A DNA stretch of 39,591 nt from assembly GCA_035541415.1 (NCBI GenBank), contig DATKNI010000039.1, positions 1-39,591 on the forward strand, written 5' to 3'. Numbering within the stretch: the first letter of the stretch is position 1; each line of letters opens with the position of its first letter. Positions 38,201 to 39,591 of this stretch are shown in pieces. The stretch comes from JAKAGE01 sp035541415 (GTDB taxonomy: Bacteria; Patescibacteriota; Minisyncoccia; UBA6257; 2-01-FULL-56-20). The notes under the pieces are model-generated. The model was not told the DNA's origin. It did no database searches and saw nothing but the letters and a program-made list of their open reading frames with translations. A program made the position numbers and the translations under genes.

Positions 38201-39591
38201 GCAACCTCACGATCCAGAACAACGTCATTCACGATCTGAAATGGGGGATTCGCAACTCGTATGCAATCAACAATACGTATTCCAATCTCACGATAAAAAA
38301 TAACACCATCTACAACATTGATCATGGATGGTTCGGGGGCGACAGCAATGTGGGCGGTACCGGCGCCATCGTTTCCAATATGTATATCTATGGCAATACG
38401 GTACATGACTTTGCGAATTGGGATAATGCCTTGGACAATAACCACCATGACGGATTCCATTTGAACGCAAACAGTGCCAATACGCGATTCAGTAATTTCT
38501 TTCTTTATGACAATTATCTCTACGGCGACGTAGGCATGTATGCCAATGCGGGATTTTTCTCATATCCCACCGCCAACAATGAATCGGGAGTGTACATTTT
38601 TAATAACGTCTTTATAAATACGTCGAGCAATCATTGTTGGGCAGATGGTTTCGTGGCGTTCTATTCGGTTTCTCCTGGACCGCTCCTGGTTACCAATAAC
38701 ACATTGGTGAGCAAGGCGGTTTCCTGCAAGGACAATGGGCTGGATTATGGCGCGAGCCAGGGGCTTACCTTTGAAAATAACATCATTCAAAATACCGCCA
38801 ACGCATCGGTATATGCGATGCCGAACTCCACGCTGTCCGGCCTGAACTATAACGATTATTCTCTGTCGCCGTCGTGGGCTTATAACGGAACGTGGTATTC
38901 GACGCTCGCAAGTTGGACGAGCGCGACCGGATTCGATACCAATAGCACGGTCGCCAATCCCAATCTCAACGCTTCATACATTCCGCAGACCGGTTCTTCA
39001 GCAATTGGTTCTGGCGTCAATTTTTATTCCATATGCTCCGGCCAGCCGAATCCTGGCCTTGGCGCGCTTTGCAGTGACTATGCCGGTAATCCTCGCCCTG
39101 CTTCTGGCGCCTGGGATATCGGCGCATACTATGTGGGTTCCGGCGGCGGCGGCGGCGACACCACGCCTCCCACCGTCTCCCTCACATCTCCCACCTCTGG
39201 CTCCACCGTCTCATCTACTATCTCTGTCCAAGCCTCCGCCTCCGACAATGTAGGCGTCACCAAAGTTGAATTCTATCTGGACTCCGCTTTGCAATCCACC
39301 AATCTTTCATCTCCGTATACCTGGAATTGGACCACCGCATCATCAACCAACGGATCGCATACCTTGTCTGCCAAAGCATATGATGCCGCAGGGAATGTCG
39401 GTATATCAGCAACAGTGAATGTGACGGTATCGAATCCCGACACGACGCCGCCCTCCGTTCCCACCGGCCTTGGCGTGACCGGAACAACCACCTCGACCGT
39501 AGCGCTCTCCTGGACCGCCTCAACCGACAATGTCGCGGTCACCGGATACAAGATCTTCCGCAACGGCACCCAGATTGGCACGACCGCGGCA
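35272..39591 (+). CDS. Second giant secreted beta-helix protein, partial (at least 1440 aa)
   Basis: The frame is open from ATG 35272 to the window edge without a stop. TAAAAT (35260-35265) lies 6 nt before the start; no SD site. Signal peptide residues 1-28 (cut after AYA). Then a parallel beta-helix (about 31-700), a bacterial Ig-like domain (706-800, TPPSVAISSPSNNATVSSTI), a second beta-helix (803-1288), a second Ig-like domain (1296-1389, TVSLTSPTSGSTVSSTISVQ) and the start of an FN3 domain (1390 on, VPTGLGVTGTTTSTVALSW). The beginnings of the two beta-helices are near copies (IGPGTTVHLCGTFTAPAG in both). It follows the 1511-aa protein by 33 nt and shares its building blocks. A PG-binding end may lie beyond the window. 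Confidence 0.9.
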   Translation, partial: MKLRFFLASLLGSALLIIQSIIVPHAYAAASNIYIAQTAAGSANGTSCANAYALSFFNASNNWGNGASQIGPGTTVHLCGTFTAPAGASGYIDFQNGGLSGNPITLLFEPNAVLQAPYWGPDGAIFGGWSNANIVINGGTNGAVQSTANGTALANQFNYGGAGGPVGVLAPGGSVTIKNLTISNLYVHAGLQAITSISSSGGTTVSVSLANAPQLIIGGYISVLGVTNSSFNTPNCNSNGNASSVCALVSGISGSSVTLTYPSSVPSGSSSGGYIVDPNGGGASAITVGGSNDVVSNNTIHDTRWGINYSGSGCYSNPCSNITINGNTLWNVDHGISVGDDDNGSNSNPMTLNGPVLIYGNTIHDYGNWDTFSIDLYHHDGIHLWTNDEESSINSSNIYNNYIYGESGYNDNTDIFLNCDAGGCTINSNIYNNVIAHPASVYSPADGYVATGQGGSANFYNNTVMGFCTTAGGSTYNCPTGFDTGDNLSTVKNNIFTTLGGALGCNASTCNSITSDYDDFWNVGQFGAVSGPGNLSNLQGIGEEAHGVSNYVSAYNEKETGTTVTLTLGTPITLPSGYSTSSLIGTQVVITGYEGGCDPYNGTWALTAIPNATTIQYTDSTTGLGGGCYGSGRNTSALFKSIVGNPSLTASYYISSAGTSAASGAGANLTSLGIASLDADAAGVSRPSSGAWDIGAYQFASGGGGDTTPPSVAISSPSNNATVSSTITISGTSSDNVSVSSVAISIDGGAYSNANGTTSWSFSWNTTGVSNGSHTITAKATDSSGNTNTSQITVTVANNASGNIYISQSGSGTGSGSDCSNTHPVSWFNASGNWGSNAGQIGPGTTVHLCGTFTAPAGTSNYLTFQGGGTSGNPITLKFESGALIQAPYWSGAAIDLTSKSYVTVDGGTNGTIQATANGTNLANQQDNGECINNGFPASVSTNVTVQNVTCQNLYVDASLADNGGEDTYGFDIWNVSNLTIQNNVIHDLKWGIRNSYAINNTYSNLTIKNNTIYNIDHGWFGGDSNVGGTGAIVSNMYIYGNTVHDFANWDNALDNNHHDGFHLNANSANTRFSNFFLYDNYLYGDVGMYANAGFFSYPTANNESGVYIFNNVFINTSSNHCWADGFVAFYSVSPGPLLVTNNTLVSKAVSCKDNGLDYGASQGLTFENNIIQNTANASVYAMPNSTLSGLNYNDYSLSPSWAYNGTWYSTLASWTSATGFDTNSTVANPNLNASYIPQTGSSAIGSGVNFYSICSGQPNPGLGALCSDYAGNPRPASGAWDIGAYYVGSGGGGGDTTPPTVSLTSPTSGSTVSSTISVQASASDNVGVTKVEFYLDSALQSTNLSSPYTWNWTTASSTNGSHTLSAKAYDAAGNVGISATVNVTVSNPDTTPPSVPTGLGVTGTTTSTVALSWTASTDNVAVTGYKIFRNGTQIGTTAA

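Overview
The window looks like a piece of a Candidate Phyla Radiation (Patescibacteria, probably Parcubacteria-type) chromosome. The reasons are group I introns in the 23S rRNA, short versions of RpoA and AlaRS, genes that mostly lack Shine-Dalgarno sites, ribosomal clusters without rplA or rplI beside them, and very large secreted beta-helix proteins. The exact lineage cannot be read from the sequence alone.

Layout. 1-1364: 3' end of a 23S rRNA split by two small ORF-less group I introns (161-503 and 576-922), then 5S rRNA and a terminator helix that encloses the 5S. 1425-4574: a small hypothetical gene, a membrane-anchored protein, a RodA/FtsW SEDS polymerase and the MltG transglycosylase. 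4604-11716: a consensus promoter followed at once by a terminator hairpin, then one 2258-codon gene in which RpoB and RpoC are a single polypeptide. 11785-14226: a tRNA-like element, rpsF, a small membrane protein, a 125-bp palindromic element, ssb, a 40-aa protein and rplK. 14235-16606 (minus): cmk-like kinase, HD phosphohydrolase and a hypothetical protein. 16693-20615: gatB, two small genes with structured leaders, miaA and a zf-HC2 protein. 20694-25634: a short alaS, an FtsA/PilM-like protein and a membrane protein resembling baseplate-J family proteins. 25654-29688: the ribosomal/RNA polymerase operon infA-rpmJ-rpsM-rpsK-rpsD-rpoA-rplQ-rplM-rpsI. 29828-30031: a second tRNA-like element and a short promoter-terminator unit. 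30136-39591: TspO and two giant secreted beta-helix/Ig/FN3 proteins; the second runs off the window and is therefore only an open-ended reading frame.

How it fits together. Most genes serve gene expression: ribosome, RNA polymerase, tRNA charging and modification, amidotransferase. The rest build the envelope (SEDS, MltG, PG-binding surface protein) or face outward. The RNA polymerase is unusual: beta and beta' are fused and alpha lacks its C-terminal domain. Two styles of translation start coexist. Conserved genes have a TATAAT-like box 6-13 nt before the start codon, which implies leaderless mRNA. Six small genes of unknown role have a clear Shine-Dalgarno site, and each is followed by its own terminator. 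The strongest oddities are the two rRNA introns at the peptidyl transferase centre and the sarcin-ricin loop, the rpoBC fusion, and a pair of matching tRNA-like RNAs with a 12-bp acceptor helix, a minimal D-arm and a G3-U70 pair.
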